A DNA stretch of 64,000 nt from Blasia pusilla (GCA_050084515.1 CM114271.1:31806001-31870000), one strand, 5' to 3'; shown: positions 11,860-21,940, counted from the first letter of the stretch. Numbers and translations: made by a program. The notes: generated by a model from the letters alone, not told the origin.

Positions 11860-12540
11860 TCAACACCACACAACTTTTGCTCTAGGATTTTGTTGTGCTT
11901 ATAATTTCTATAGCTTGGACGTCTCCTTACATTTCACGTTTCCTCAAAATCTCAGCTTCACCTAACACTTCATGTGAAAGATATGGCCTTTGGAAGATTT
12001 AGATCTGAAATCCTCAAATGTGGAAGAGCAGAAACTCAAATCCCCCATAAATTCGTCTTTGTGACTTGGTTGGCCTTAAAATTTTCAACGCTAGGGCACC
12101 TTTTGACATTGCACGTGTCTTAAAAATATTCATTTTATGTAACACTCCACCTAAAAGATATGGCCTCCGCAAGATTCAGATGTGAAATCTTCAAATGTGG
12201 AAGAGCAAAAACTTAAATCTCTCATAACTTCATCATTGTAGCTTTTCTGGCCTTGAAATATTTAGGAATAAGGAGTATCTTTTTATTACACGTTTTCTTA
12301 AAATCTCAACTTCATGTGACACTACACTTGAAAGATATGGCCTCTGCAAGATTCAGATCTGAAATCTTCAAATGTGGAAGAGCATAAACTTAAATATCTT
12401 ATAACTCCATCTTTGTAGCTTGGTTGGCCTTGAAATTTGTAAGGATAAAGCATTTCCTCCCATTTCACGTCTCCTCAAAATCTCAGCTTCATGTGACACT
12501 TTTTCTGAAAGATATGGCCTTTGCAAGATTTAGATCTGAA
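11860..12540 (-). repeat. LINE A 5' tandem array, 177-bp monomers
   Basis: The anchor AGATATGGCCT begins at 11979, 12156, 12333 and 12510: three consecutive spacings of exactly 177 bp. Each unit also has CTCAAAATCTCAGCTTCA-like and GATCTGAAATC-like blocks. A partial unit extends towards ORF1. The array lies immediately 5' of the ORF1 coiled coil on the minus strand, where the LINE promoter would be expected. Copy B has the same architecture. Confidence 0.9.
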
Positions 12541-13462
12541 AAATCTCCAAGGTGACCTCTTTGCAAGGCATACTTACGTAAACCTCTCTTCATCGTCTGC
12601 ACAACCCTCTCTACTAGTCCATTTGCCTCAATATGATCTTGCGGAGTGGTGCACTGGTCAATCAGTGCCATATCACAAAAGGTCTAAAACTCCCCATGAA
12701 ACTCCGTAGCCTGGTTTGTCAACACCTCAACGTGTGCGCCATGATGACTCAACACTCAATCTAGGAAGTCATACACTACTCCCTCACTTGCTTTGTTAGG
12801 AAATGCAACCAACTCTATCCACTTCGAGAAATGCTTGACCGTCACCAACACATAATGACTATGGCGCACCGTCAAAGGTAAAGGCCTTGCAAAATCCAAA
12901 CTTCATCGATAATCTAAACCCATGATCGAAAGTGGATGCAATTGTGGATTCAGAGCATTGAACGATGCCCAGACTCGATCACACACCATACATCTACCAA
13001 CAAACTATTTATTGCCAATCTTCATGCCTCGCCATCAATAGTGTATCTTGAGTCCGCTATATATCCGCTTCACTCCAAAATGACCCAACTCCTCGAAGGC
13101 ATGCTGCACCAAACGTGCTCTCTATGAAGGATGAGGAACTACACATACTCTAGCATCCTCCCAAACTCACAACACGTGTGTCTCTTCCCACCAAAATTGT
13201 CTAGCTCACTATAGGATCCGATCCCGCTCTCTAGCACCCACTATGCTCGCGACGCTGCTGGTATACAAGTACTCCAAGATTACTCCATCCTCATGAATAT
13301 CTCGGCCACTTGTTGCTTCTTCAATGACCTCTGGATCTAAGGACTCTCCATTAGAACTCGCCATCCAAGTGTTAACAATGTGGCTTTCCATAGCCAATAA
13401 GCCCAAATAGGCTCACGCATGCCATCCCGACACCATCTCTTCATTATGCTAGCGAGCTCCAA
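12541..13462 (-). pseudogene. Gypsy copy Gyp2, linker and integrase fragment
   Basis: Decayed Ty3-gypsy pol on the minus strand. From 13462 downward it matches the region after RNase H in Gyp1: EEMVSGWHA, then RDIHEDGVILEYL (Gyp1: RDIHDDALVLEFL), then a zinc-binding HHCC-like part. It ends with integrase sequence around the third catalytic residue (NGLVERVVQTMKRGLRKYAL). It is cut at 12541 by the 5' end of LINE A. Many stops and frame changes. Its upstream half lies at 21113-21940, separated by the inserted Gyp1. Confidence 0.75.
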
Positions 13463-13934
13463 TGTCGTGCGAATCCACATTGTCATACAACATACATCGT
13501 TGACATACCATACTCACATACATACATAACATAGACGAGAGCATACACAAACACAAGTGTACCACAATTGAAATATGTGAAAGACCTACTGTCATAAAAC
13601 ACGTATAGAATCACATACAATCGAGCCAAACCCACTCCACGATGGGAGAATCCATGTCAAAGCTTGCAGGAACCACCTTAGCCAAGAGCTCTACTCACTA
13701 CCAAGGCTAACTCCCAACGCAAGATGCTCAACTCAAAAAACTAACTGTTCTTTGAGTGCACTCCATACTATATCCTCCAACCTAAGAGCGGGCCCTACTG
13801 GAAAAGTCACCCTCAACTGAGTAACCCCCAACCCTATGTATGAAACCGCATCTCTACTTAGACACTACCGTCCTACATAAGGTATGGCCTCTACTAGCAC
13901 ACTATACTCTACGACATAATCCGTATGGTCATGA
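13463..13934 (-). repeat. Gyp1 3' LTR
   Basis: The part 13578-13934 is about 93-95% identical by eye to 20765-21107, in the same orientation. The remaining part, 13463-13577, is the U5-like end and has no counterpart in the 5' LTR as preserved. The outer end reads TGTCGTGCG on the plus strand (minus-strand ...GACA) and adjoins the CCAA target duplication. Confidence 0.7.
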
Positions 13935-14042
13935 TTTGCCGTATGAATCCACATCGTCATACAACATACATCGCTGACATACCATACTCACATACATACG
14001 TAACATAGACGAGAGCATACACAAACACAAGTGTACCACAAA
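13935..14042 (-). repeat. Second copy of the Gyp1 LTR end (LTR-LTR junction-like)
   Basis: About 98 bp at 13945-14042 repeat 13473-13567 almost exactly (the block containing GTCATACAACATACATCG). On the minus strand this U5-like end is followed after a few bases by the start of the full 3' LTR. The order U5 then U3 is that of a joined-LTR molecule or tandem LTR. Simple local duplication is an alternative. Confidence 0.55.
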
Positions 14043-14207
14043 TCGCCCCCCTAACTAGCGGTTAGGTCCGTCTAACTCCCAAGTAGCCCTACTACATGCT
14101 AAACACCTTCTTGGATGCACGAATCAGAAGGCCGGGTGCTAGGTTGCCCCATCGTTAGTCGCCTATCTGTAATCCATATCACGCAAAGATCAAGTCATCT
14201 ACCTCTC

Positions 14208-14537
14208 CTAAGTACATCGAGGACAAACCCACCTTCCAGTAGGAACAACATCCATACATGGAATTAAACACATCATGTGCCAACCCCTAGAACACCGATC
14301 ACACACCAACATACGGGCTGCATTACCAACAAACCCACATAACATACACCTCAAGCTAGCACGTATCATCGCTAAGCTTGGGTCAACAGTACCATCCACA
14401 TTTGGAAGATGACATGGCGCACAATTACGCACATGGTCCTTCCAAACAACTCCATCACGACCCCCGAAAAAATCCGAGCTGGGGACCGGTTTAGCATGTC
14501 TGTGGAAAAGTCCAACAAACATTTTAAAAATATGCAA
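14208..14537 (-). pseudogene. Gyp1 C-terminal PHD finger
   Basis: The end of the polyprotein carries a textbook PHD finger: CMLC, then VCDRC, GWHMMC and WVCPRC, giving the Cys4-His-Cys3 ligand order with the conserved Trp two residues before the last Cys pair. All eight zinc ligands are present and the finger ends directly at the stop codon. PHD fingers bind histone H3 tails, often according to lysine-4 methylation. In this position, after integrase, it occupies the place of the chromodomain in chromoviruses, so a role in target-site choice is plausible inference. An AT-rich stretch of about 100 bp (14540-14640) breaks the frame between integrase C-terminus and finger. A host PHD gene fragment is less likely because the same strand and order continue from the integrase. 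Confidence 0.75.
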
Positions 14538-14624
14538 AACTCTTCCTTACTGAAAAAATCAACCCTTTCTCTCTTGCCATTCCCTTTTGAAAATTATTCC
14601 TTATTTCTCCTCCCCTATTTAAAA

Positions 14625-16086
14625 TTAAACATCCAACATGAGAACTCCAGAAGCTAACACCTCGCGCACTCGTAAAATAGTGCGGCCTGCCGTCATATCC
14701 AACGTTGTCGGTGCAATCTGCTGCAAATAGACATAGTCCCCCACATGGAACCTACGAATCGATGGTCGATAACCTCCACCCCGAATGGTTGCATACCGCA
14801 ACGTATCCCTATGTTGAGCAATGGCAAGATTCTCAAAGGCTGTTGGCATAACTCTCCGAAAGAGCTCCGCCCGCTAAGAACACACCCTCATCCAGATCTC
14901 TGGGTCATCAAGGTTCACCACCTCACTAGACTCCCGACAATTGTTGGCAAAAGTCGGATCTCGGCCGTATAATGTAAAAATAAGGTGAGAAGGAATCCAA
15001 GGATGCTTGGCAACTAAACCTATACCCCATGGCTAACCATGGCAGCTGAATATCCCAGTCTCCAAGATGCCCCTTATGTAGGCCATACTTGCGCAATGCC
15101 CTCTTCACCGTCTGAACCACACGCTCAGCCAAACCATCCGCCTCTGGATGATCTCAAGACGTGGTCCGATGATCAATCAACGCCTTGTCACACAAGACCA
15201 AGCTCACCCAAACTCAGACTGGTCGGTCAACACTTTAGCTGGTGCACCAAAATGACTAAGCACTCTATCAAGAAACGCATACGCCGTTCTCTCACTTGCC
15301 TTGTCCGGTAATGTCACCAATTCAATCCACTTGGAGAAGTGCTCCACCATCACCAACACATATCGATGATGTCGTACAGTCAACGGTAACGGTCCCGCAA
15401 AGTCCACACTCCAACGGTAACCCAACCCCATAATAGGCAAGGGGTGTAATTGTGGTGTAGGAGCATTGAATGATGCCCTCACCCGGTCACAAACCATACA
15501 ACGTGACACCAATCGCTGCACTGAGTATGCATGCCACGCCACCAATATCGCCAAGGAGTAAGCTATACGTACGCTTTACCCCAAAATGTCCCAACTCCTC
15601 ATGGGCATGTCGCACAATGCGCTCTCTCTGAGCCAGATGTGGCACTACTCGTACTCTACCATCCTCCCACACATGGAGAATATGTGTTCCCTCCAATCGA
15701 TACCTCTTAGCACGTTGAAGAACACGGTCTCGCTCCTTGGCACTCACTATGCCTGGCACCCTACTGGTCCGTAGGAACTCCAACACCAACGCATCATCAT
15801 GAATATCACGTTGATCCGTACCACCATCTCCAACCTTAGGATCTGAAGGTTGGCCATCTACCCTCTGACTAGAGTAAGATATCATGTGGTTCTCCATACT
15901 AGAGTCCACCCCTAACCAACATAAAAAGGCGGATGCATGCCAACCTGGCACCATCTCCTCATCAACCTCGCCATGCCATCTAGCCCCAGTTGTATCCTCT
16001 TGGCTAGTACATGGGTTCCTACTCAACCCATCAGCATCAAGGTTGGCAACTCCAGGTCTATGTACCACCTGGATGTCATACTCTCC
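14625..16086 (-). pseudogene. Gyp1 RNase H tail, integrase zinc domain, core and C-terminus
   Basis: Starts with the end of a Ty3-gypsy RNase H (VHRPGVANLDADGLSRNP), then a linker (RDIHDDALVLEFL) and the integrase HHCC zinc domain (HAHEELGHFG and, after a frame change, CMVCDR). The core follows: WSVDFAGPLP holds the first Asp, VLTDQ the second, and DGLAERVVQTVKRAL the Glu. Beyond the core are GHLGDWDIQLPWLAMGYR and a C-terminal segment (FHVGDYVYLQQIAP). Pieces lie at 15487-16068, 15204-15554, 14926-15132 and 14625-14849 in different frames, so at least three frameshifts separate them. Confidence 0.85.
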
Positions 16087-16541
16087 ATCATTTGGGTCCG
16101 AGTGTCACCCAACAATGGAACATTCTCCAGAATGTAAGCTAGAGCACGTGCCTGATGAACCTGGAGATGTCGTAACACCCATAACATCTCCCAAAACAAT
16201 CGAGACCTAGGGTCGTGTAATCCCTCACCACGACCAGCACGTGTATGACCCTGACATGGCCATCCAACAATCACCAAATCCATAGGACCAACCCTCTCAA
16301 GGTCCTGCGCCCCCAACAATGCAATGTGTGACGGCAAAGCACGCTGGTACCCACGAATAGCTGATGGCGGCAACAACTCAGGATATCTCCGCATCAATTG
16401 ACCAATATGTCGGGATGAGACTCTCTAGGCTGTCTCATCTTGCTCCACATACACGTATCTCCGCACAGGAATACCGGCCTGCAACACTGCAGCCAAACCA
16501 GTGCTAATCCCACCAAAGATCTAGAGATCTAACACACAAAT
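16087..16541 (-). pseudogene. Gyp1 cytosine-5 DNA methyltransferase domain (N-terminal half)
   Basis: The minus-strand frame reads a C5 DNA methyltransferase. Motif I is VLDL plus FGGISTGLAAVLQAG (cofactor-binding loop). The motif II region is RYVYVEQDETA, with its acidic residue. Motif IV is IVGWPCQGHTRAGRGEGL, with the catalytic Cys codon at 16254-16256, followed by RSRLFWEM. Motif VI is ILENVPLLGDTR. The family transfers a methyl group from S-adenosylmethionine to cytosine C5 in DNA. Two TAG stops interrupt this copy: 16521-16523 inside motif I, within a 6-bp insertion, and 16425-16427 after motif II. After motif VI the frame switches at once into RNase H tail sequence, so the target-recognition domain and motifs VIII-X are missing. 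It is not a host gene: it lies between protease-like and integrase sequence on the same strand, inside LTRs. Confidence 0.85.
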
Positions 16542-17600
16542 GCCCTCCGGCAGATACTTCCATAAAATGGGTGTAATATCCAAAGGGGATAACCCAACTG
16601 GACCAGAAGTAGGAGTCCGCCGTGGGGCCTCCTCTTCATCGTGAGGTATAACAGCCTCACACCAAGCCTCCTGCACTAGGCAATGAGCCTCTTGCCGTAG
16701 TGCACCGCCTGAACTCCAAAGTGGCACATCCAACGATGAGGATGCCATTGCTGCAAAAATAAGGACCTCTTCTACCTCTTCATGGGCAGGAGAATCCATA
16801 GCAGAAACATTACCCTCCAAAAAGTCTCCTCGCCAAGTGACTACTCCACTAAAACCAGCCACAGATGCTAACACTGTTGGGGAAGACCCTCCTGGTCGAG
16901 CCCCATAAATAAATCTCACAAGAACTTGGCTCATACGTCCATCCCCGGATTGCCAACCAGGTCTATAAGACGTTGTCTCAGTCCAGTAATCCATCTGAAA
17001 ACCCATCGGGTACAATACTGCTCCTCCAACTAGTACATCATACAACTCGGCTGATGTGACTACCGCAGGTCCTCCCTACCGGGAGCTATCAGTCGCATAA
17101 TCTGGTCTCAACTGTACGGAAAGCTTCTCCCGTGTCATGAATTGAGACCTATCATTGGCTCCTCCAAGTGATGTTTGAATCTGGAATGGGCAAGGCTCAA
17201 GCTCTGACCTCCGAATACCCAAACCAACATCTTATATCCCAACATCCCTCTTCGCTGCTGCTGCCTGCCAAGTAGCACTGGTACTCAATGCTATCCCTGA
17301 CATAGAGGGTCGCTCCACCGCAACACCCTCATTCACCTCAGCACGTGTAGCAGTAACATCCCCACGTTCACACATCGTGGCTGCTAGTTGAAATACAGGA
17401 GCTAAGTCAACTCCTAAAGCCATCAGCTCCGTGGCCGAAAACAATGGGGATCCCAACACTGAAGTTGCCATCTGCAATATTGCACTGGATGGTGCATCCG
17501 TGTCTACTACACGCGATGTAGATGCCTCAGTCCCCATTGTCGGCTCAATAGGTTGCGTAGGAACCATGGATGAATTCCTAAGCACCTCAGACAACAAGAA
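16542..17600 (-). pseudogene. Gyp1 protease-like region upstream of the methyltransferase
   Basis: Open stretches 17232-17597 and 16521-17045. The second contains YDVLVGGAVLYPMGFQMDYW followed by YRPGW. Its position and pattern resemble the C-terminal part of a retropepsin-type aspartic protease (compare the DVVLGMDWL segment of gypsy elements), but the catalytic DSG motif is not evident. A low-complexity acidic linker (EEVEEVLIFAA) joins it to the methyltransferase. The protease assignment is tentative. Confidence 0.45.
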
Positions 17601-17638
17601 TGACTAGGGAAGCCTAGCCTACCTCCCAGCCTCACCCT

Positions 17639-19110
17639 CTATGGGTCCAACTCCACAGTACCACCACGTGGCTCTGACGCTCGAGTGGCTCCTCTCGTAA
17701 CTACAGCTGATGCCTCAACCTGTACTGCACTCGCCATATAAGAGAGATCATCCCCTCCATTAGAGATGGAAGCCCCTACTCCCAAACCTGATCTATGCTG
17801 GATACAAACCATAGTAGCCAACTTTTGCTCCAACTGCTCAATCCTGGTAGCCATAGCTGACTCTGTCGTAGTGGTAGGGGTAGCCACCGTAGGCTCTCCA
17901 ACCTCTAGAGGTAGAGGTCCACCTCTACCACACCTACCACCTCTACCACCTCGGCCTCTTGGAGCTACTCCATCACGGCCGCGGCCTGATCTCAACTCTG
18001 GATGAAGATCAAAGCAACGCCCTAGAGGATGACCTGGTCTCCCGCAATGATCACACTGAGTTGGGGCCGACTGAGGCCCATCCTCCAAAGTCCGTCTCCC
18101 ATCCTCTTGGGGACAAAACTTCCTAACATGATCACCTCCACATGTCCAACATGACTGTCCTTGCTGCGGGGCAGCAAATGAAGGCAATGGTCTCTGCGCA
18201 GGTTTCCCTCTAGGACCTGACTAAGGTCGTGTGTATCCCCCACAACTCCCACTACTACTACCACCACCACTACTACGAGACTGTGAGGTGGGTTGCTGAA
18301 TACGAGAAGTAGTAGTTGTATCCCTACTGAATGCGGATGTCACCACTCTCTCCTTCACCATGTTAAGCTCAATCTTCTCAGATAGAGCAAACACATGGGT
18401 CAATGTGGGTGAATCATCACTCATAAGAGTACCATTACGTACCCTACGACGCAACTCTCTGTCCAAGATCCCATACCAAAACTGGACTGCCTGAGCCTCA
18501 GTCACACCCTGGGTAACTGAAATCAAGCGTCACATACGAGTGTATGCCTCACGAAGACTCTCACTAGTCTTTCGCTCAAATTCCTGAAGACTCCTCAACT
18601 TCTCTGTCTTCACTCCTTGATAGTTCTTCTTCAACCTCTTGAAGAACTCTGCAACCGGGTTGAATGATGGTGGGGCACTAGTACCTCCACTAGTACCTCC
18701 ATGGGTACCTCCACTAGTACCCCCACTCCAGCTTGTACTCGTACCACTCAACGTCAGACTGACTGGCATAGTAGGAGCACTACTACCAATACCACCATGG
18801 GTGATAGACATATAGCCTGGAGACCAATATTGTCTCCACGCCTCAATCTCAGCAACATGGTCCTTCCTAAACTCATGGTAATCATCCATGGGTGGTCCCT
18901 CCAAGTGCTGAAACAACCCCTTCCAAGCCAAGAAGGGTGTAAACAACGTGGCGTTCCGCAACATCTGCATATCAAACCACGTATCAAAGTCCTAAATGAA
19001 GTCCTCCAACTCAATGATGCTCACTGCACCCGAGTATCGTCATGGGCCCTTCATGGCCCCATATATCCCATCCATGTCCCAAATCAATGGAGCTGCAACA
19101 CTCGATAACA
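17639..19110 (-). pseudogene. Gyp1 gag with two CCHC zinc knuckles
   Basis: Gag-type polyprotein in pieces 18530-18970, 18221-18526 and 17639-18187. The retrotransposon-gag core includes FNPVAEFFKRLKKNYQG and QFWYGILDRELRRRVRNGTL. Two zinc knuckles follow: CWTCGGDHVRKFC (spacing CX2CX3HX4C, slightly unusual) and CDHCGRPGHPLGRC (CX2CX4HX4C). A Gly/Arg-rich RG-box (GRGGRGGRCGRGG) suggests nucleic-acid binding. It is homologous to Gyp3 gag at 22994 onward (PMDDYHEF and SMDNYHEF). Frames are shifted between the pieces and the start codon is not resolved. Confidence 0.8.
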
Positions 19111-20764
19111 ACGTAGAAGACTCGGTGTCTGGAACACCCTCGTCCTCCTCTTCATCAACCGTCGGAAGTGGAAAAGGTAACCGATACCTCAATCCACTCC
19201 GTGTGAAACCACTATTGTCTGCACCACGGTCCCCAACAAGACAGCTCCGTCATGACCAACGCCGATGCCGAACCACCACTAAATTACCACCACTAAGTAA
19301 CCAAGTGACGTCGATGTCGCTGTACTATTCTAGCTCTACTAGCTATGGGTGTAGGCAACCTAACCTATCAGCACCACAAGAAGCCTCCCAAGGTTTACTC
19401 GTCATCACTCTAGCCTCACTACCGATAGTACACAAGAGTAACACTACTCTGGAAATCAACGTCAACCCTAACAATGGGCGCACAAGCAAGAAGCAACGAC
19501 AGAGGGGATCCAAACACATGAAGTCCAACGACAATCCTCCAATCGCAAATGGAAATCAAGGTAATACAATCCACCAAACGTGGCGCCCCCTGAATCCAAA
19601 GAACCCATCACACAATTCTAACGCAATAGCTACTCCATAGCGGGTCGATGATGTGCTAGTCGGACTCGCAGCATCTGAAAATATCATCTGCATGGAGAGG
19701 CTACACCATACTATGTGCTAGAGGTCCATCAACCAAAAAACTTGAGATGCATAAAGCGCCTAAAACATCTCCGAACAACACCAAATGAGATACACCAGTG
19801 TGTACACTCGCATAGTTAAGAACTCAGCAGTTAAGCGTCTTCCAGGTAGAATAGCCCAAAGATGGATGACCAGTTATGCAACACTCAAATCACAAATCTT
19901 GCAAAAACTGCCTCACGCCCAAGCTAGGAAGCTTGCTTGCTTGCTCCTTGCTCCTTGCTCCTTACTCCGCCTCTCATGCCCACTCGCCCCGAGCTACCAC
20001 GAGTTGCCTCAAAGCCTCGCTATGGAGAGAGGCCCAACCAAGGTGCCCCAAACGGAATAGGCGTCTCCAACAACGAACGAGTCACCAACCAACCAGCCCC
20101 TCCGATTCGCTGTCCACCATAGCTATTCTGCTAGTTCTATTCATAGACCTTGAGCTAGTCCGCAAAATTTTGATCAGTTATTACTCCACAAATCCTCAAC
20201 CAAAATTGAATCTGTTTCAACCAGAATTCAATTGACCACCATAGCTATCTCTCCACAAAAAATCAACTACAACCAAGCTCTGTACTCTGAGCTAAAAATC
20301 AGACAAACTTGTTGTCCATACACCTCTAGAATCGCAAATCCGACAGCGCTTCGGCCCAAATTCATGCACGTAGAAATCCGCAACACTCTCCACACTCAAG
20401 CAGATAGCTTCACATGAGATCACAATACAAGTAGCAACAGGAACCTCTCACCCGATCTAGATGAACTTCAACACAGCTTCCGCACTCCAAGCTCTCCACA
20501 TCGGAAAACCGTCGAACACGAACCAGCATCTTCAATCCTTGATAACTTCCAACTCCCTTGACGAAATCCGGCGATCTAAAGCGCATTGGAAAGCTCTCAG
20601 CAAGGCGCTTCTTTCCCAATCAACCACGTACCAGATTCCCACCTCCAACATAGGCCACAAGCCATGAACATCCACGGCTGAGTACACAATCAGCCATAAC
20701 CAGATCCTACTGATCCACAATCGAAGCTACCGTCCATCTACTCTAGTTCTTTGACTAAAATCCG
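19111..20764 (-). other. Gyp1 leader between 5' LTR and gag
   Basis: About 1.6 kb with no convincing coding frame. It begins where the truncated 5' LTR ends. No match to the initiator Met-tRNA primer site is visible next to the LTR, consistent with loss of the LTR end and primer-binding site. The stretch includes a short CTTGCTTGCTTGCTCCTTGCTCC-like tract near 19930-19965. Confidence 0.45.
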
Positions 20765-21112
20765 TGAAAGACCTACTATCATAAAACACGTATAGAATCA
20801 CATACAATCGAGCCAAACCCACTCCACGATGGGAGAATCCAGGCCGAAGCTTGCGGGAACTACCTTAGCCAAGAGCTCTACTCACTACCAAGGCTAACTC
20901 CCAACGCAAGAGGCTCAACTCAAAGAACTAACTTTTCTTTGAGTGCACTCCATACTATATCCTCCAACCTAAGAGGGGGCCCTACTGGAAAAGTCACCCT
21001 CAACTGAGTAACCCCCAACCCTATGTATGAAACCGCATCTCTACCTAGACGCATAAGGTATGGACTCTACTAGCACACTATATTCTACAACATAATCCGT
21101 ATGGTCATGACA
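20765..21112 (-). repeat. Gyp1 5' LTR, lacking its U5-like end
   Basis: Matches 13578-13934 closely, with a deletion of a few bases in the middle. On the minus strand it starts TGTCATGACC and borders the CCAA target duplication at 21113-21116. It stops at the position where the 3' LTR continues for about 115 bp more. Confidence 0.7.
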
Positions 21113-21940
21113 CCAATCACATCTCGATGACTCGGGCATGGGTTATGGTTCAAACCATTTGCATCTTGGTGGAGCGTCATAGGTCTATGGACCACCTAGA
21201 AATCATACTCTTGCAGTAATAGAGCCCGCCTCACAAGCTTCCCTATAAGCTTGTCAGACTCCATTAACCACTTAAGTGGTTGATGATCAATGATGATGGT
21301 TAAGGGATTGCTGAATAAATAACACCTAAAATGTGCAACAACCCACACTGCAGCCTAGCACTCTCCCTCATACAAGCTATACTTTATCTCCGTAGCGTTG
21401 TTTGAGCGATTAGCGTAAGCCACCATAAACTCTCTATCCTCATCGTCATGCTGGGTGAGCACCGCTCCAAGCCCCAACATGCTCCAATCAGTATACAACT
21501 GGAAAGGACGCCCCCTGATCGGTCTCCTTACTATAAGCACAAATCTCAATTTTTCCTTGAGCAGCTCGAACATGCTCTCTTGCTCATCCTCCCAGTGCCA
21601 CTCATGATCAACCTTGGTAAGCAAGGTTAGTAACTTTGCAATCAAAATGAAATCCTTGACGTACTGTCAATACAAGTTTTCCAATCCCATAAATGCAAAA
21701 ACTCGACTCATATCTAAAAGGTGTGGAATGAGTGGGATAGCCTCTATCTTTGTGTGCTGAACACCAAGGCCACCTGGGTATATTGTATGACCCAAGTACT
21801 CAATCTGGTCGTAGAAGAATTTGCACTTGCCAAGATGGTATACAGGGGGAAGAGGGTAGCTCTTCCTAGAATTTCCGAGCAAAGTTGGCCTGCTGCACAT
21901 TGCGCTGATTGGATTAGGCATGTTGGTTGCCATCTTTCCC
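21113..21940 (-). pseudogene. Gyp2 reverse transcriptase / RNase H fragment
   Basis: Minus-strand Ty3-gypsy pol. It has the end of the RT thumb/connection (FFYDQIEYLGHTI, then a FAFMGLENLY-like stretch), then RNase H with FQLYTDWSMLGLGAVLTQHD (first catalytic Asp) and IIIDHQPLKWLMESDKL. It reaches HRP...DANGL near 21140, where Gyp1 is inserted. The continuation lies at 13462 downward. Open pieces are 21667-21933 and 21355-21645, with frame changes. This is the only gypsy RT sequence in the window, and only its end is preserved. Confidence 0.8.

Larger units (their letters stand above)
8700..12540 (-). mobile_element. L1-type LINE copy A, decayed and 3'-truncated
   Basis: Non-LTR retrotransposon on the minus strand, colinear with LINE copy B at 27448-32320. 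Order from its 5' end (high coordinates): four 177-bp monomers, an ORF1-like coiled coil, endonuclease, reverse transcriptase, and part of the C-terminal region. It breaks off at about 8700, lacking roughly the last 350 bp present in copy B, including the zinc-binding C-terminus and the terminal tail. Its 5' array abuts gypsy copy Gyp2 at 12541. Frameshifts and stops divide all ORFs, so it cannot be autonomous. Confidence 0.85.
13463..21112 (-). mobile_element. Gyp1: Ty3-gypsy-like element with DNA methyltransferase and PHD finger
   Basis: LTR retrotransposon on the minus strand, 7650 bp, starting TGTC and ending GACA on the plus strand and flanked by CCAA at 13459-13462 and 21113-21116 (CCAAT if the first T is shared). 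It interrupts Gyp2, an element of the same family, near the RNase H/integrase junction. Internal order along the minus strand: leader, gag with two CCHC knuckles, protease-like segment, cytosine-5 methyltransferase, [reverse transcriptase absent], RNase H tail, integrase, PHD finger, 3' LTR. Frameshifts and stops occur throughout. The methyltransferase reads straight into the RNase H tail at about 16087, so its C-terminal half and the whole RT were removed by an internal deletion. The element is now non-autonomous. The boundaries rest on the termini, the target duplication and the continuity of the split Gyp2. Confidence 0.8.

Noticed and set aside
11860-12540. Regular direct repeats as a possible CRISPR array
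   Set aside because: The whole 177-bp unit is conserved with no variable spacers, in a plant nuclear context; it is a tandem LINE 5' array.
16087-16541. A free-standing host DNA methyltransferase pseudogene
   Set aside because: It lies within LTRs, between protease-like and integrase sequence of the same strand, with frames running into the RNase H tail.
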